A DNA stretch of 64,000 nucleotides from NCBI GenBank assembly GCA_000384615.1, contig ARQU01000007.1, forward strand, positions 1-64,000. The letters run 5' to 3'. The stretch is from an alpha proteobacterium SCGC AAA536-G10. GTDB lineage: Bacteria; Pseudomonadota; Alphaproteobacteria; Puniceispirillales; Marisalimonadaceae. Below the pieces are notes generated by a model. That model searched no databases. It was given only the letters and a program-made list of their open reading frames with translations, and was not told where the DNA came from. Positions 25,782 through 40,231 of the stretch are shown here, piece after piece. The first letter of the stretch is position 1. Every line of letters begins with the position of its first letter. The translations under genes and the position numbers were made by a program.

Positions 25782-27064
25782 GAAAAATAGAATTTAACCC
25801 TGAAATACTTATTGATAAAGTTTTTTCAATTTTAACTAAAATACAAACTAATTCAGAAAAATTTGACAATATTTTTACTGAACTTTTCGAAGAAGATTTT
25901 CAATTACAATTAAATGAAATAAATCAACTTAAAAATGGTTTGTTAAAAGGTTTAATCATATCTGTTAAAGACTTATTTGATGTCAAAGGTTACAAAACGA
26001 GGGGTGGATCAAAATTTCTTAATCCTGATATATGTCTTGAGGATGCTGAATGTATCTCACTAATTAGGAAAGCTGGTGGCTTGCTTATTGGTCATACCAA
26101 CATGACAGAATTAGCTTACTCAGGATTAGGTATAAATCCACACTATGGAACTCCTTCAAATCCAATATATAAGGGGGCCATACCTGGAGGATCAACATCT
26201 GGAGGAGCTATATCAATATCCCTTGATATTTCAGATATTACAATTGGTACGGATACAGGTGGATCGACAAGAATACCTGCCGCTTTTACAGGAATAACTG
26301 GGTTCAAACCAACTCAAGATGTAATTTCTAGGAAAGGAGCCCTTGTTCTTTCATCTAGCCTAGATAGTGTTGGATTAATGGCAAAAAATGTTGAGCTTTG
26401 TAGGCTTGGTTATGAAGTAATGAAAAATAAGACCAATATTAAAAAGACAAATTTATATGACAAAGAAGCAGATCTTATTATCCCTACAAATTTTGGATTT
26501 GAGGATATAGAACCTCAAATAAAGTCTTCTTTTGATGCTGCAAAACAGAAATTAGCTGAAAATGGTTTTAATGTAGTTGAAATAAATGTGCCGATCCTAG
26601 ACTTATACAAGAAGGTACCTGTATGGCAATTTGCAGCCGTAGAATCTCAAACTGAATATTTTGAGGCGTACAATGACAAAAAACATTTGATGGATCCTAA
26701 TATTCTTAGACGTATGGATAAAGCAAATGATGTGTTGGCAGTTGAGTATAATTTATTACTTAATATAAGAAAAAAATTAATTAAAGAATTTAATATTTTT
26801 TTGAAAAATAATTTTTTACTTTTACCAACAGTAACCATATATCCACCTTTACTTGAAGATTGTAAAAATGAACCATATTATGATGAAGTTAATTTAATTT
26901 CATTAAGAAATACAACCTTAGCCAACTACATGAATGGCTGTAGTATTTCACTACCATATTCAAAATATGATAAACCTATCGGCGTTATGTTGAATGGTAC
27001 CACAAAAAATGACGAAAAACTTTTGAGTATTAGTGCTAAGGTAGAGACTGTTTTATCAAAATAA
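25778..27064 (+). CDS. Amidase signature family hydrolase (GatA-like)
   Basis: 428-residue amidase-signature enzyme. The Ser-cisSer-Lys triad is visible: Lys in ISVKDLFDV near residue 68, cis-Ser in PGGSTSGGA, nucleophile Ser in TDTGGSTRIPAA. It is shorter than GatA and lacks a partner GatC or GatB here, so it is more likely a stand-alone amidase or part of an acyl-amide degradation route than the tRNA amidotransferase. Four-base overlap with rppH suggests co-transcription. Ends one base from the convergent atpC gene, with no terminator visible. Confidence 0.85.
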   Translation: MRKIEFNPEILIDKVFSILTKIQTNSEKFDNIFTELFEEDFQLQLNEINQLKNGLLKGLIISVKDLFDVKGYKTRGGSKFLNPDICLEDAECISLIRKAGGLLIGHTNMTELAYSGLGINPHYGTPSNPIYKGAIPGGSTSGGAISISLDISDITIGTDTGGSTRIPAAFTGITGFKPTQDVISRKGALVLSSSLDSVGLMAKNVELCRLGYEVMKNKTNIKKTNLYDKEADLIIPTNFGFEDIEPQIKSSFDAAKQKLAENGFNVVEINVPILDLYKKVPVWQFAAVESQTEYFEAYNDKKHLMDPNILRRMDKANDVLAVEYNLLLNIRKKLIKEFNIFLKNNFLLLPTVTIYPPLLEDCKNEPYYDEVNLISLRNTTLANYMNGCSISLPYSKYDKPIGVMLNGTTKNDEKLLSISAKVETVLSK

Positions 27065-27065
27065 A

Positions 27066-27464
27066 CTAGCCAATATTTTCTAATACAGCCTTAATGAAAG
27101 AAGAATTTTTATTAGCTAAATCTGATACACTCTTATCTTCATGATTTTCTTGAGATTTAAAAGCAAGAAGACGTTCTTCAAGCATTTGTTTATTAGCTTT
27201 ATCAATTTTTTCAGCTCTTTCAGCAAGTATAACAACTGATGTTTCATTGATTTCAGCAATACCTCCATCAATCATAATACGTGATGTAAATTTATTGTCA
27301 TTATAAATGTCTATAACCCCCCTCTCAAGAGTGGACATTACTTTAGAATGTCTTGGTAGGGCACCTATTTGACCATCAGATCCTGGTATGACAACCATAT
27401 CAACTGGTTCAGAAACAAGTACCATTGATGGAGTTACTATTTCTAAATTAGTTGTGTCTGACAT
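27066..27464 (-). CDS. atpC: ATP synthase F1 epsilon subunit
   Basis: 132-residue epsilon subunit of the F1 sector, linking rotor to catalysis and regulating ATP hydrolysis. The beta-sandwich is seen in LEIVTPSMVLVSEPVDMVVIPGSDGQIGALPRHSKVMSTLERGV, followed by a two-helix C-terminal domain that is divergent. Last gene of atpHAGDC. The F0 genes are not in the window, as expected for alphaproteobacteria, where they form a separate operon. Confidence 0.95.
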   Translation of the reverse strand: MSDTTNLEIVTPSMVLVSEPVDMVVIPGSDGQIGALPRHSKVMSTLERGVIDIYNDNKFTSRIMIDGGIAEINETSVVILAERAEKIDKANKQMLEERLLAFKSQENHEDKSVSDLANKNSSFIKAVLENIG

Positions 27465-27494
27465 TAAAACCTCATCTCAAATAATTAAAATGGA

Positions 27495-29827
<2,333 letters not shown>

Positions 29828-29859
29828 TTTAACCTATTCCTTTTGCATTAACACTATAA

Positions 29860-31395
29860 TTAAGAAAAATTCTTTACTAACTGATCTAGAGTATCTTTAA
29901 GAGATTTTTCTGTATCATCTGAAATTGCTTTGTCTTTTCTAATTGAATCTAAAACCTTAGAACCTTTGGTATTTAATTTTTGCAGAAGTGCTTGTTCGAA
30001 CTCACCTATCTTTTGTGTAGGAATTTGATCTAAATAACCCTTAACACCCGCAAAAATCACAGCTACTTGCTCTTCAACCTCCATTGGTGAATATTGTGAT
30101 TGCTTTAATAATTCAGTTAATCTTTCACCTCTAGATAAAAGTTGTCTAGTAGAAGCATCCATATCAGAAGCAAATTGAGCAAATGCAGCCATTTCTCTGT
30201 ATTGAGCAAGATCTAACTTAATCGTGCCTGCTACTTGTTTCATAGCTTTTATTTGTGCAGCAGATCCAACTCTTGAAACTGATAAACCTACATTCACGGC
30301 CGGTCTAATACCTTTATAAAATAATTCAGTTTCTAAAAAAATCTGACCATCTGTAATTGAGATAACATTAGTTGGTATAAAGGCAGAAACATCTCCTCCC
30401 TGCGTTTCTATTATTGGGAGTGCTGTTAAACTTCCAGACCCATTATCTCCATTTAATTTAGCAGCCCTTTCTAATAAACGAGAATGTAAATAAAATACGT
30501 CACCAGGATAAGCTTCTCTTCCTGGAGGTCTCCTTAAAAGAAGTGACATTTGTCTATATGCAACGGCTTGTTTAGATAAATCATCATATACAACGACTGC
30601 ATGCATCCCATTATCTCTAAAAAACTCACCCATAGCAGCTGCTGAATAAGGTGCTAGAAATTGCATTGGTGCAGGGTCTGAAGCAGTAGCTGCTACCACA
30701 ATTGAATATTCTAGGGCTCCTCTTTCTTCTAAAGTTTTAACAATTTGGGCTACAGTTGATCTCTTTTGGCCAACAGCTACGTATATACAAAATAATTTTT
30801 TAGTATCGTCTTTACCTGCCTTATCATTAGTACTTTTCTGATTTAAAAAGGTATCTATAGCAATAGCTGTCTTGCCAGTTTGTCTGTCACCAATAATAAG
30901 TTCTCTTTGTCCTCTACCAACAGGAATTAATGAATCTATGGCCTTAAGTCCAGTCTGCATTGGCTCACTTACTGATTCTCTTGGCATAATACCAGGGGCC
31001 TTTGACTCAACTCTTGTCCTTTTAACATTTTTTAATGCACCTTTTCCATCAATGGGATTACCTAATGCATCAACCACCCTCCCAAGTAGTCCTTTTCCGA
31101 TAGGAACATCAACAATAGAACCCGTTCGCTTTACAACATCACCTTCTTTAATAGTCTTATCACTTCCAAAGATAACAACACCCACGTTATCTCTTTCTAA
31201 GTTCAAAGCCATTCCAGCAATACCACCAGGAAACTCCACCATTTCACCTGCTTGAACTTGATCTAGACCATGAACTCTAGCTATTCCGTCACCAACAGAT
31301 AAAACTTTACCTACCTCTGTCACTTCAGCTTCTGCTCCAAAGTTTTCAATTTGATCTTTTAATATTGTTGATATTTCTGCTGCACGAATATCCAT
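29860..31395 (-). CDS. atpA: ATP synthase F1 alpha subunit
   Basis: 511-residue non-catalytic nucleotide-binding subunit. Walker [15 protein letters not shown], then [68 protein letters not shown] and [20 protein letters not shown]. Starts on the last base of the atpH stop (31395 shared), so the two are coupled. 33 bases before atpG. Confidence 0.99.
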   Translation of the reverse strand: MDIRAAEISTILKDQIENFGAEAEVTEVGKVLSVGDGIARVHGLDQVQAGEMVEFPGGIAGMALNLERDNVGVVIFGSDKTIKEGDVVKRTGSIVDVPIGKGLLGRVVDALGNPIDGKGALKNVKRTRVESKAPGIMPRESVSEPMQTGLKAIDSLIPVGRGQRELIIGDRQTGKTAIAIDTFLNQKSTNDKAGKDDTKKLFCIYVAVGQKRSTVAQIVKTLEERGALEYSIVVAATASDPAPMQFLAPYSAAAMGEFFRDNGMHAVVVYDDLSKQAVAYRQMSLLLRRPPGREAYPGDVFYLHSRLLERAAKLNGDNGSGSLTALPIIETQGGDVSAFIPTNVISITDGQIFLETELFYKGIRPAVNVGLSVSRVGSAAQIKAMKQVAGTIKLDLAQYREMAAFAQFASDMDASTRQLLSRGERLTELLKQSQYSPMEVEEQVAVIFAGVKGYLDQIPTQKIGEFEQALLQKLNTKGSKVLDSIRKDKAISDDTEKSLKDTLDQLVKNFS

Positions 31396-31946
31396 TAATT
31401 TGTACCTCTCATGGCTATTTCAAGTCTATTAAGTTTAGTTTTAATCGAATTATCGATCATTTTTGAGCCAATTTTGACTATAAGTCCTCCTATTAGAGTT
31501 TCATCAACCTTTGTTGACAAAACTATTTTTTTGACCCCGGTAGCTTCAGATATGGCCGATTCTACTTTACTTTGTTGTGCTTTATCTAATTCAAAAGATG
31601 AAGTAACTTCAGCCTGAACTTCACCAGTAATTCTAGACACTTCAGATAAGAAAACATCTATTATTTCATGTATTAAAAACAATCGACCATTATTAGCTAA
31701 GGTACCACAAAATTTAATGGTTAAACTGTCAGCCTTTGCTTTTTTTAAAATTTTAACAATAGAAGATTGTTTGTTAGCTTTGGTTACAGCAGGTGATGTA
31801 ATCATATTCTGGAATAAATCATTACTTTTTAGTATTCCTTTTAATGATTCAAAGTCTTTAAATATTTTAGATATAATTTTTTTTTCTGTAGCTAACTCAT
31901 GTAAAGCTTTAGCATATCTACCTGATAATCCAGATGATCCGCTCAT
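31395..31946 (-). CDS. atpH: ATP synthase F1 delta subunit
   Basis: 183-residue peripheral-stalk connector. [19 protein letters not shown] at the start, [21 protein letters not shown] in the middle, and [35 protein letters not shown] at the end match the OSCP/delta family. First gene of atpHAGDC. A 95-base gap with inverted repeats separates it from priA upstream. Confidence 0.96.
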   Translation of the reverse strand: MSGSSGLSGRYAKALHELATEKKIISKIFKDFESLKGILKSNDLFQNMITSPAVTKANKQSSIVKILKKAKADSLTIKFCGTLANNGRLFLIHEIIDVFLSEVSRITGEVQAEVTSSFELDKAQQSKVESAISEATGVKKIVLSTKVDETLIGGLIVKIGSKMIDNSIKTKLNRLEIAMRGTN

Positions 31947-31956
31947 CTTAATATTT

Positions 31957-32017
31957 CCTTATATATAAAATAAAAATATAAGGATTGCTAACACAGCATT
32001 GATCTCAATGCAAGCAA
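31957..32017. promoter_or_regulatory. Inverted repeats in the atp operon leader
   Basis: Two dyads lie in the priA-atpH gap: CCTTATAT (31957-31964) with ATATAAGG (31976-31983), close to the atpH start, and GCATTGA (31996-32002) with TCAATGC (32005-32011). Neither is followed by a T run on the minus strand, so they are not terminators. They may be leader RNA structure or operators. No confident promoter was found. Confidence 0.35.
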
Positions 32018-32041
32018 CAAGGTAGTCATATTAAATTAATT

Positions 32042-34276
32042 TTACATAAAAGAAAAAGGGTCAATATCTATAGTCAACTTAACATTATGCGGAGTTTTAA
32101 TTTTATTTGTCCAATTCAAAAGGACATCTTGAATGTTAACTGTTTTATTTGATTTGATTAAAAATCTTCGTCTGTATTTTCCCCTTAAAAAATATAAAGG
32201 AGCTGGAGCTGGCCCAAAAATCTTAACATTTTTGAATAATGGGGCTACCCTTAATAATTCCGATGCAAAACCGTCTAATTTTCTTTCATATTTAGAGGAT
32301 ATAATTATGGCTGCCAATCTCCCATAAGGAGGCATATTAGCATTTTTCCTTGATGAAAGTTCTTTTTCAAAAAAATCATCTCGATTATTTTTGGCGATGG
32401 CCCTAATTATTGGATTTTCATTGTCGTATGTTTGAAGAAAAACAACACCTTTATCCCGTTCATCTATTGCGTGTCTTCCAGATCTACCTGATACTTGTTG
32501 TAAAAGTTGAAAACTTCGTTCTGACGCCCGTAGATCACCACCAGACAAGCCTACATCACTATCTATAATTCCAACTAATTTTAAATCTGGAAAATCATGC
32601 CCTTTGGCAATCATCTGAGTACCTATTATAATATCTACTTTGTTATTTTTTATCTTTTCAAGTGTCTTTACTAATGTTTTTTGACTTTTCATAGTATCAC
32701 TTGAAAGTACTGTTAATTTAGCTTTAGGAAATAATTGATTTATTTCTTCCTCAATTCGCTCAACTCCTGGTCCACATGCTTTTATTCGCCCTTCGGTGCC
32801 ACATATATCGCAAGTATTAGAAATTCTTTTTGTATAACCACAATGGTGACAAACCAATGTATTTTGTGATCTGTGTTCAACTAGCCATGTTTCACAATTA
32901 ACACATTTAATTTTATTGCCACAAGAGTTGCAAATAGTTAATGGCGCATAACCTCTTCTATTTAAAAATAGTAAACTTTGTTCTCTATTATCTAATTTAG
33001 ATTTTATTTCATTTGTTAATACTGAAGATATCCATTTACCTCGATCAGGAGTATTAACCTTTAAATCAATAAGTTTTATATCAGGTAAAGCGGCTCCAGT
33101 TGCTCTTTTTGGTAAGGTTAAGTGAATATATTTACCTATTTTCATATTATGGTAAGTTTCTAACGAAGGTGTGGCAGATGCTAAAACTATCGGTACAGAA
33201 GATCTGATAGCTTTATATATTGCCATATCTCTAGCATTATATCTTACGCCTTCTTCCTGTTTAAACGCTGGGTCATGCTCTTCATCAACAATAATTAAAC
33301 CTAGATTTAGAATAGGAAGCATTAATGCAGATCTTGCGCCTACAATAACCCCAGCTGAACTATTTAACGCGGATAACCATATTTGTTTCTTTTTTGTTTT
33401 TGTTATTCCAGAATGCCAGACTAAAGGCGCAAAAGAAAAAGTTTGGTAAAATCTTTTTTCCCAATCTGGTGTTAAAGATATTTCTGGAAGCAAAATTAAG
33501 ATTTGCTTACCTTCATCTAAACAAGTTTTAACTGTTTGAAAATAAGTCTCAGTCTTACCAGAACCAGGAACACCATCCAGCAAAAAACAATCTGGCTTCT
33601 TTTTCTTTATTGAGACATTAATTTTTTCAACTGCATTTTTTTGTTCTGGGTTCAATAATTTGTTAATTTCAAATTTTATTTTGTTATAATTATGAACTTT
33701 TAAATTTGAATAGGCTTGCTTTTTTACGAACTCTTGAACAATAAGATTTTTTTTAGTCATATCTTTTAAAATTGATTTAGAGACACCAGTATTGTCTATC
33801 AGATCCTCTTGGAATACAGCTTGTTTTGATTTAAATAAAAAATCTAAAATAAGTTTCCTTTTAGACGTGATTTTATATTCGTTAATTGCTTCTATTTCAT
33901 CACTATCTTGAAATTTGCTTTTATATACTTTTCTATATTGTGTAGATGTTATTGCTTCGACGGGAGATAAAACCATTTTAAGGACTAATCCTTTACAGAC
34001 ACAATACCAATTTGCTAAAAAATTAATTAACTCTATAGACGGTTGGGGTATAGGATTTATTTCATATATTTCTTCAATTCTTTTTAACTTTTCCTTAGGT
34101 ATAGTTCTTGTACCTTCACCAACAATAATTCCAACGTTTTTTCTTTTTCCAAAAGGAACTAATACAACTTGCCCTACGCAGACACCATCTTTTATACTTT
34201 CAACTGAATAATCAAATGGTTCATTAAATGGACCACTTACAAGAACAGCAACTTCATTTGATTTAATATTTTTCAT
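32042..34276 (-). CDS. priA: Primosomal protein N' (replication restart helicase PriA)
   Basis: 744-residue superfamily 2 helicase that reloads the replisome at collapsed forks. An N-terminal 3'BD domain (VLVSGPFNEPFDYSV, VGQVVLVPFGKR) is followed by the helicase: Walker A DGVPGSGKTETYFQ, motif II IIVDEEHDPAFKQEEGVRYNARDMA, ASATPSLET. The zinc region is intact with eight cysteines (CNSCGNKIKCVNC, CHHCG, CDICG). Motifs V-VI: IGTQMIAKGHDFPDL and QVSGRSGR. Length normal. Divergent from the transaldolase gene. Confidence 0.96.
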   Translation of the reverse strand: MKNIKSNEVAVLVSGPFNEPFDYSVESIKDGVCVGQVVLVPFGKRKNVGIIVGEGTRTIPKEKLKRIEEIYEINPIPQPSIELINFLANWYCVCKGLVLKMVLSPVEAITSTQYRKVYKSKFQDSDEIEAINEYKITSKRKLILDFLFKSKQAVFQEDLIDNTGVSKSILKDMTKKNLIVQEFVKKQAYSNLKVHNYNKIKFEINKLLNPEQKNAVEKINVSIKKKKPDCFLLDGVPGSGKTETYFQTVKTCLDEGKQILILLPEISLTPDWEKRFYQTFSFAPLVWHSGITKTKKKQIWLSALNSSAGVIVGARSALMLPILNLGLIIVDEEHDPAFKQEEGVRYNARDMAIYKAIRSSVPIVLASATPSLETYHNMKIGKYIHLTLPKRATGAALPDIKLIDLKVNTPDRGKWISSVLTNEIKSKLDNREQSLLFLNRRGYAPLTICNSCGNKIKCVNCETWLVEHRSQNTLVCHHCGYTKRISNTCDICGTEGRIKACGPGVERIEEEINQLFPKAKLTVLSSDTMKSQKTLVKTLEKIKNNKVDIIIGTQMIAKGHDFPDLKLVGIIDSDVGLSGGDLRASERSFQLLQQVSGRSGRHAIDERDKGVVFLQTYDNENPIIRAIAKNNRDDFFEKELSSRKNANMPPYGRLAAIIISSKYERKLDGFASELLRVAPLFKNVKIFGPAPAPLYFLRGKYRRRFLIKSNKTVNIQDVLLNWTNKIKTPHNVKLTIDIDPFSFM

Positions 34277-34400
34277 TAATCATCTTTATGAAATTATTTT
34301 AAAGCTAAATATAGTTATCATTATTTACATAATGTATTATAAAATATGTTTAATGAAATATTAGTTTTTTTTAATTATAAAAACCCATAAAGGATGAAAG

Positions 34401-35054
34401 ATGGAATTATTCATAGATACTGCTGAAATTGATGAAATAAAATCATTAAATGTTACTGGATTAATTGACGGAGTTACAACAAATCCCTCTTTAATAGCTA
34501 AATCTGGACGAAATATCATTGAAACCATTGAAGAAATTTGTAATGAGGTGTCAGGACCCGTAAGTGCAGAAGTTACAGCAACCGATTTTGATAACATGCT
34601 ATTGGAAGGTAAAAAACTATCTGCAATTGCTCAAAATGTTGCTATCAAAGTACCTCTGACTTTTGACGGTCTTAGAGCATGCAAGGCATTTTCAGATGAC
34701 GGTATTATGGTAAATGTAACCTTATGTTTCAGCTCCGCTCAAGCACTTTTAGCAGCAAAAGCAGGCGCTTCTTTCATATCACCTTTTATTGGAAGACTAG
34801 ATGATATAGGTGCAGATGGTATGAACTTAATTTCAGAGATAACTGAAATTTATGATATTCATGGATTTGAAACAAAAGTTCTTGCTGCCTCAATAAGAAG
34901 TGTCCAAGATATTATAGACTCAGCAAAATTAGGTGCAGATGTTGCAACCATTCCACCAAAGTTTTTAAAAGCCATGTACAATCATCCACTTACTGATAAG
35001 GGACTGGCAGATTTCTTATCTGACTGGAAAAAAACAGGTCAATCAATTTTATAA
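34401..35054 (+). CDS. Transaldolase, short TalC/FSA type (predicted transaldolase activity)
   Basis: 217-residue enzyme of the transaldolase/fructose-6-phosphate aldolase family; Schiff-base Lys in NVAIKVPLT near residue 86. Similar proteins are often named fructose-6-phosphate aldolase. In the true aldolase FsaA a Gln follows in FAQV and a Tyr in PYVNR; here the positions read SAEVTATD (Glu) and SPFIGRLDD (Phe), the pattern of the transaldolase branch, so pentose phosphate transaldolase is the better prediction. [12 protein letters not shown] and [12 protein letters not shown] are other family blocks. SD AAAGGA lies before the ATG. 8 bases before xerC. Confidence 0.9.
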   Translation: MELFIDTAEIDEIKSLNVTGLIDGVTTNPSLIAKSGRNIIETIEEICNEVSGPVSAEVTATDFDNMLLEGKKLSAIAQNVAIKVPLTFDGLRACKAFSDDGIMVNVTLCFSSAQALLAAKAGASFISPFIGRLDDIGADGMNLISEITEIYDIHGFETKVLAASIRSVQDIIDSAKLGADVATIPPKFLKAMYNHPLTDKGLADFLSDWKKTGQSIL

Positions 35055-35062
35055 GTTGATTT

Positions 35063-35980
35063 ATGGATACTATAAAACAAAATAATATCTTAAATACAAA
35101 AAATAATGTTGTTTTACCTTGGATTAAATATTTAGAAAATAATAGAGGGTATGGGATGCATACTCTTGATGCCTATAAACGTGATGTAGTAGAATTTTTA
35201 AAATTTTGTACAGAAAGAAATCATGACTTTTTATCTCCAGATAAGTATATTTTAAGAGAATTCTTATCAGTATTGTCAGAACGAGAATTATCAAGACCGA
35301 CAGTTGCAAGAAAAATATCTAGTTTAAAAAATTTTTTTAAATTCTTGTTGAAAGATAAAGTTATTTTATCTCTTGATATATCTATTTTCAAAAGTCCAAA
35401 ACTTAAAAGAAGTTATCCTAAATCCATTGATTCGGATCTTGTCACTAAAGCTTTTGTATCTCTAATGGATAATGAAAATGACCAATGGATTAACCTTCGA
35501 GATAGAGCTGTAATGTTATTATTGTATGGTTCAGGTCTTAGAATAAGCGAAGCATTATCTCTTAAAAAGAAAGAGGCTCCAAAAAGTGACTGGTTGAGAG
35601 TAAAAGGAAAAGGTAACAAGTATAGAGATGTACCCTTGTTACCTATAATCTGTGAGGGTGTTAAGGAATATCTTGACCTGTGCCCATATGATGTAAAAGA
35701 AGATGAACCACTTTTCCTTGGAAAAAGAGGTGGAGAACTTTCTCCAAGAATTATTCAAAGGAGAGTTGAAAATTTAAGATATGAATTAGGCTTACCATCT
35801 CATACTACCCCACATGCACTTCGACATGCATTTGCAACTCATTTACTGTCTGGTGGAGCAGATCTAAGAGCTATTCAACAACTTTTGGGCCATTCAAGTC
35901 TTTCGACAACTCAGAGATATACTGAAGTTAATGAAAGTGAATTACTAAAGTTACACAAAGCAATACACCCTCGCTCTTAA
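35063..35980 (+). CDS. xerC: Tyrosine recombinase XerC
   Basis: 305-residue site-specific recombinase resolving chromosome dimers at dif with XerD. N-terminal SAM-like domain (LENNRGYGMHTLDAYKRDV), then the catalytic domain with all tyrosine-recombinase residues: Arg in GSGLRISEAL, Lys in VKGKGNKYRDVPL, HxxR in HALRHAFATHLL, His in LLGHSSL and the nucleophile Tyr in TTQRYTEV. XerC rather than XerD is favoured by the position next to the transaldolase and priA, as in other alphaproteobacteria. A bidirectional terminator follows directly. Confidence 0.9.
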   Translation: MDTIKQNNILNTKNNVVLPWIKYLENNRGYGMHTLDAYKRDVVEFLKFCTERNHDFLSPDKYILREFLSVLSERELSRPTVARKISSLKNFFKFLLKDKVILSLDISIFKSPKLKRSYPKSIDSDLVTKAFVSLMDNENDQWINLRDRAVMLLLYGSGLRISEALSLKKKEAPKSDWLRVKGKGNKYRDVPLLPIICEGVKEYLDLCPYDVKEDEPLFLGKRGGELSPRIIQRRVENLRYELGLPSHTTPHALRHAFATHLLSGGADLRAIQQLLGHSSLSTTQRYTEVNESELLKLHKAIHPRS

Positions 35981-35984
35981 AAAA

Positions 35985-36000
35985 GGCGGTTAAAACCGCC
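35985..36000. terminator. Bidirectional terminator between xerC and katG
   Basis: GGCGGTT (35985-35991), 2-base loop, AACCGCC (35994-36000), a GC-rich 7-bp stem flanked by A-rich sequence on the left and a T-rich stretch on the right, so it can serve both convergent genes. Confidence 0.85.
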
Positions 36001-36022
36001 TAATTTAATTTTTAGTTAATTC

Positions 36023-38253
<2,231 letters not shown>

Positions 38254-38260
38254 GTAAAAT

Positions 38261-38659
38261 TTAATTATGTCTTTTTAATTTTATTATAACTTCAATACCG
38301 TTGTTTAGATATCCTTGAGGGATTTCAGGTAGCTTATGTAAACTGATCTCTTCGTTTTCAATATCTATTAACTCACCAGTCTCTTCGTTTAAAAAATGGT
38401 GATGATAATCCGTGTTTGTATCAAATATTGCTGTATCTTTAGAGGTTTCAACTTGTTTTATAAGTCCACAATTTTTAAATTTTTTTAAGCAGTTATATAC
38501 AGTAGCTATAGACATAGAATTACCAGATGAATTAATTTCATCTTGGAGATTTTCAGCGGTAAAATGTCGTTTAAAACCATTTAATAGTATATCAGCGACT
38601 ATCATCCTTTGTTTAGTAGGTCTAAGTCCTGCATTTCTTAATTTTTCTTTATTATTCAT
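38261..38659 (-). CDS. irr: Fur-family regulator, Irr type (iron/haem response)
   Basis: 132-residue Fur-family repressor. The winged helix begins with LRNAGLRPTKQRMIVADIL and MSIATVYNCLKKFKNCGLIKQV; the second half, AIFDTNTDYHHHFLNEETGELIDIENEEISLHKLPEIPQGYLNNGIEVIIKLKR, follows the Irr pattern closely, including the HHH motif that binds haem in Irr. The N-terminal haem regulatory motif (GCPWHD) of Bradyrhizobium Irr is absent, as in several other Irr proteins. Irr senses haem status and represses haem synthesis or iron-using genes in iron scarcity, so control of katG is plausible. PerR is the alternative name, but the C-terminal pattern fits Irr better. Confidence 0.85.
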   Translation of the reverse strand: MNNKEKLRNAGLRPTKQRMIVADILLNGFKRHFTAENLQDEINSSGNSMSIATVYNCLKKFKNCGLIKQVETSKDTAIFDTNTDYHHHFLNEETGELIDIENEEISLHKLPEIPQGYLNNGIEVIIKLKRHN

Positions 38660-38678
38660 AACTTAAATTATATACTAT

Positions 38679-38695
38679 TTGATAATCGTTCTTAA
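38679..38695. promoter_or_regulatory. Candidate Irr/iron operator upstream of irr
   Basis: On the minus strand TTAAGAACGATTATCAA, 20-36 bases before the irr start. It shares TT-x-AGAACGATT-x-T-x-AA with the katG site, suggesting autoregulation. It is also in the divergent promoter region of the amidase at 38793. Confidence 0.5.
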
Positions 38696-38792
38696 TATTC
38701 AATTATTATTATATTTAAATAATGTCAAGTTTGTTGTTTCTCACTTTACGAAACTATAATAAAATGTGATCTTCTTTTTGATAGGAAAATAA

Positions 38793-40214
38793 ATGACAAG
38801 ACCATGTGATCTAAACGCTACTGAAGCAAGAAAGTTAATTGGTAATAAGCAACTTTCACCCGTTGAATTAACTACAAGTTGTATTGAACAGATAGAAAAA
38901 CACAATCCTTCAATAAACGCGGTTGTAGCAATTGACAAAAATGACGTATTAAAACAGGCCAAAAAGGCTGAAGACGACGTTATGTCAGGATCCGAACTTG
39001 GGATGCTACATGGTCTCCCAGTTGGAATTAAAGATTTAAATATAGTAAAGAATTTACGCTCAACTGCTGGATCCAAAATTTATGAAGATAGAATACCTAA
39101 AAGCGATGATACTATAGTTGAAGATATTAGAAACGAAGGTGCAATTATATTTTGTAAAACCAACACTCCAGAATTTGGGGCTGGAGGAAACACTAAAAAT
39201 AGAGTTTATGGCGCCACGTCTAATCCATTTGATATTACTAAAACTCCAGCAGGCTCCTCGGGTGGAAGTGCAGCTGCATTAGCAACAAACATGATGCCAT
39301 TAGCAAATGGAAGTGATTACGGAGGGAGCCTTAGAACTCCAGCAGGTTTTTGTGGTGTTACTGGTTTTAGACCTTCGCCTGGACTTGTCCCAGCAACCGA
39401 AGCCTCTGTTGGCTTAAACCCTTTTTCAGTTCAAGGTCCTATGGGAAGAAATGTTTCGGATACTTACCTACTACTTCAAGCTCAAGTTAATTTAAACAGA
39501 ATAGATCCATTTTCTGGCCTAGATAGTTTCTCAATGCCCGATGAATTATTAGGCGCAGATTTATCTGGAATTAAAATGGCTTTTTCATATGATCTTGGAT
39601 GCGCTGCAGTCGATAACGATATAAAATCAACTTTTTTAAAAAAGATTGATACTTTTAAAAGTAATTTTCTAACAGCCGATCGAGGTGAACCAGATTTTCT
39701 AGATATTCACAGTTGCTTTGAAGTTATTAGAGGTTTTAACTATGTTGCTTCCCATAAAGACAAACTTGATAATTATAGAGATTTGTTAGGACAGAATGTA
39801 ATTGATAATGTTGAAAGAGGATTAAAGTATAGTCTTGCTGACGTTTCATCAGCTCATGTCATGCAAACAAAAATATATAAAAACTTTCGAAATTTTTTTA
39901 ATGATTATGATGTCTTAATCTGCCCTGCTGCATCAGTATCGCCTTATCCACACGAGCAATTATTTGTAGATAATATTAATGGCGAAAAATTGCCAACTTA
40001 TATGCGCTGGTTATCACTAAGTTATGCATCAACAATGGCAATTCCATGCGTTTGGGCATTACCATGTGGGTTAGATCATAAAGAAATGCCTTTCGGCATC
40101 CAATTAATTGCTCCTGCTGGTAGAGATGTAGAGTTATCAGAAATTGCGAAAAGCTTAGAAACAATTTTAATGACAAATGAAAAAACTAAAAGACCTATAC
40201 CATTAATAAAATAA
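38793..40214 (+). CDS. Amidase signature family hydrolase
   Basis: 473-residue AS-family amidase with the Ser-cisSer-Lys triad: Lys in VGIKDLNIV, cis-Ser in AGSSGGSAAALA, nucleophile Ser in GSDYGGSLRTPAGFCG. Full length for the family. Typical substrates are aliphatic or aryl amides; nothing visible narrows this down. It starts an operon with the MBL-fold hydrolase (17 bases downstream) and diverges from irr. Related in its first 30 residues to the partial amidase at 63052 (both have ELTASEA/LNATEARKL-like starts), so the two may be paralogues. Confidence 0.88.
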   Translation: MTRPCDLNATEARKLIGNKQLSPVELTTSCIEQIEKHNPSINAVVAIDKNDVLKQAKKAEDDVMSGSELGMLHGLPVGIKDLNIVKNLRSTAGSKIYEDRIPKSDDTIVEDIRNEGAIIFCKTNTPEFGAGGNTKNRVYGATSNPFDITKTPAGSSGGSAAALATNMMPLANGSDYGGSLRTPAGFCGVTGFRPSPGLVPATEASVGLNPFSVQGPMGRNVSDTYLLLQAQVNLNRIDPFSGLDSFSMPDELLGADLSGIKMAFSYDLGCAAVDNDIKSTFLKKIDTFKSNFLTADRGEPDFLDIHSCFEVIRGFNYVASHKDKLDNYRDLLGQNVIDNVERGLKYSLADVSSAHVMQTKIYKNFRNFFNDYDVLICPAASVSPYPHEQLFVDNINGEKLPTYMRWLSLSYASTMAIPCVWALPCGLDHKEMPFGIQLIAPAGRDVELSEIAKSLETILMTNEKTKRPIPLIK

Positions 40215-40231
40215 TTTAATAAGGTTTAAAG

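Noticed and set aside
30872-31255. 127-aa plus-strand ORF opposite atpA
   Set aside because: Shadow of a strongly conserved gene; no ribosome site, biased composition (Pro/Ser/Thr from antisense reading).
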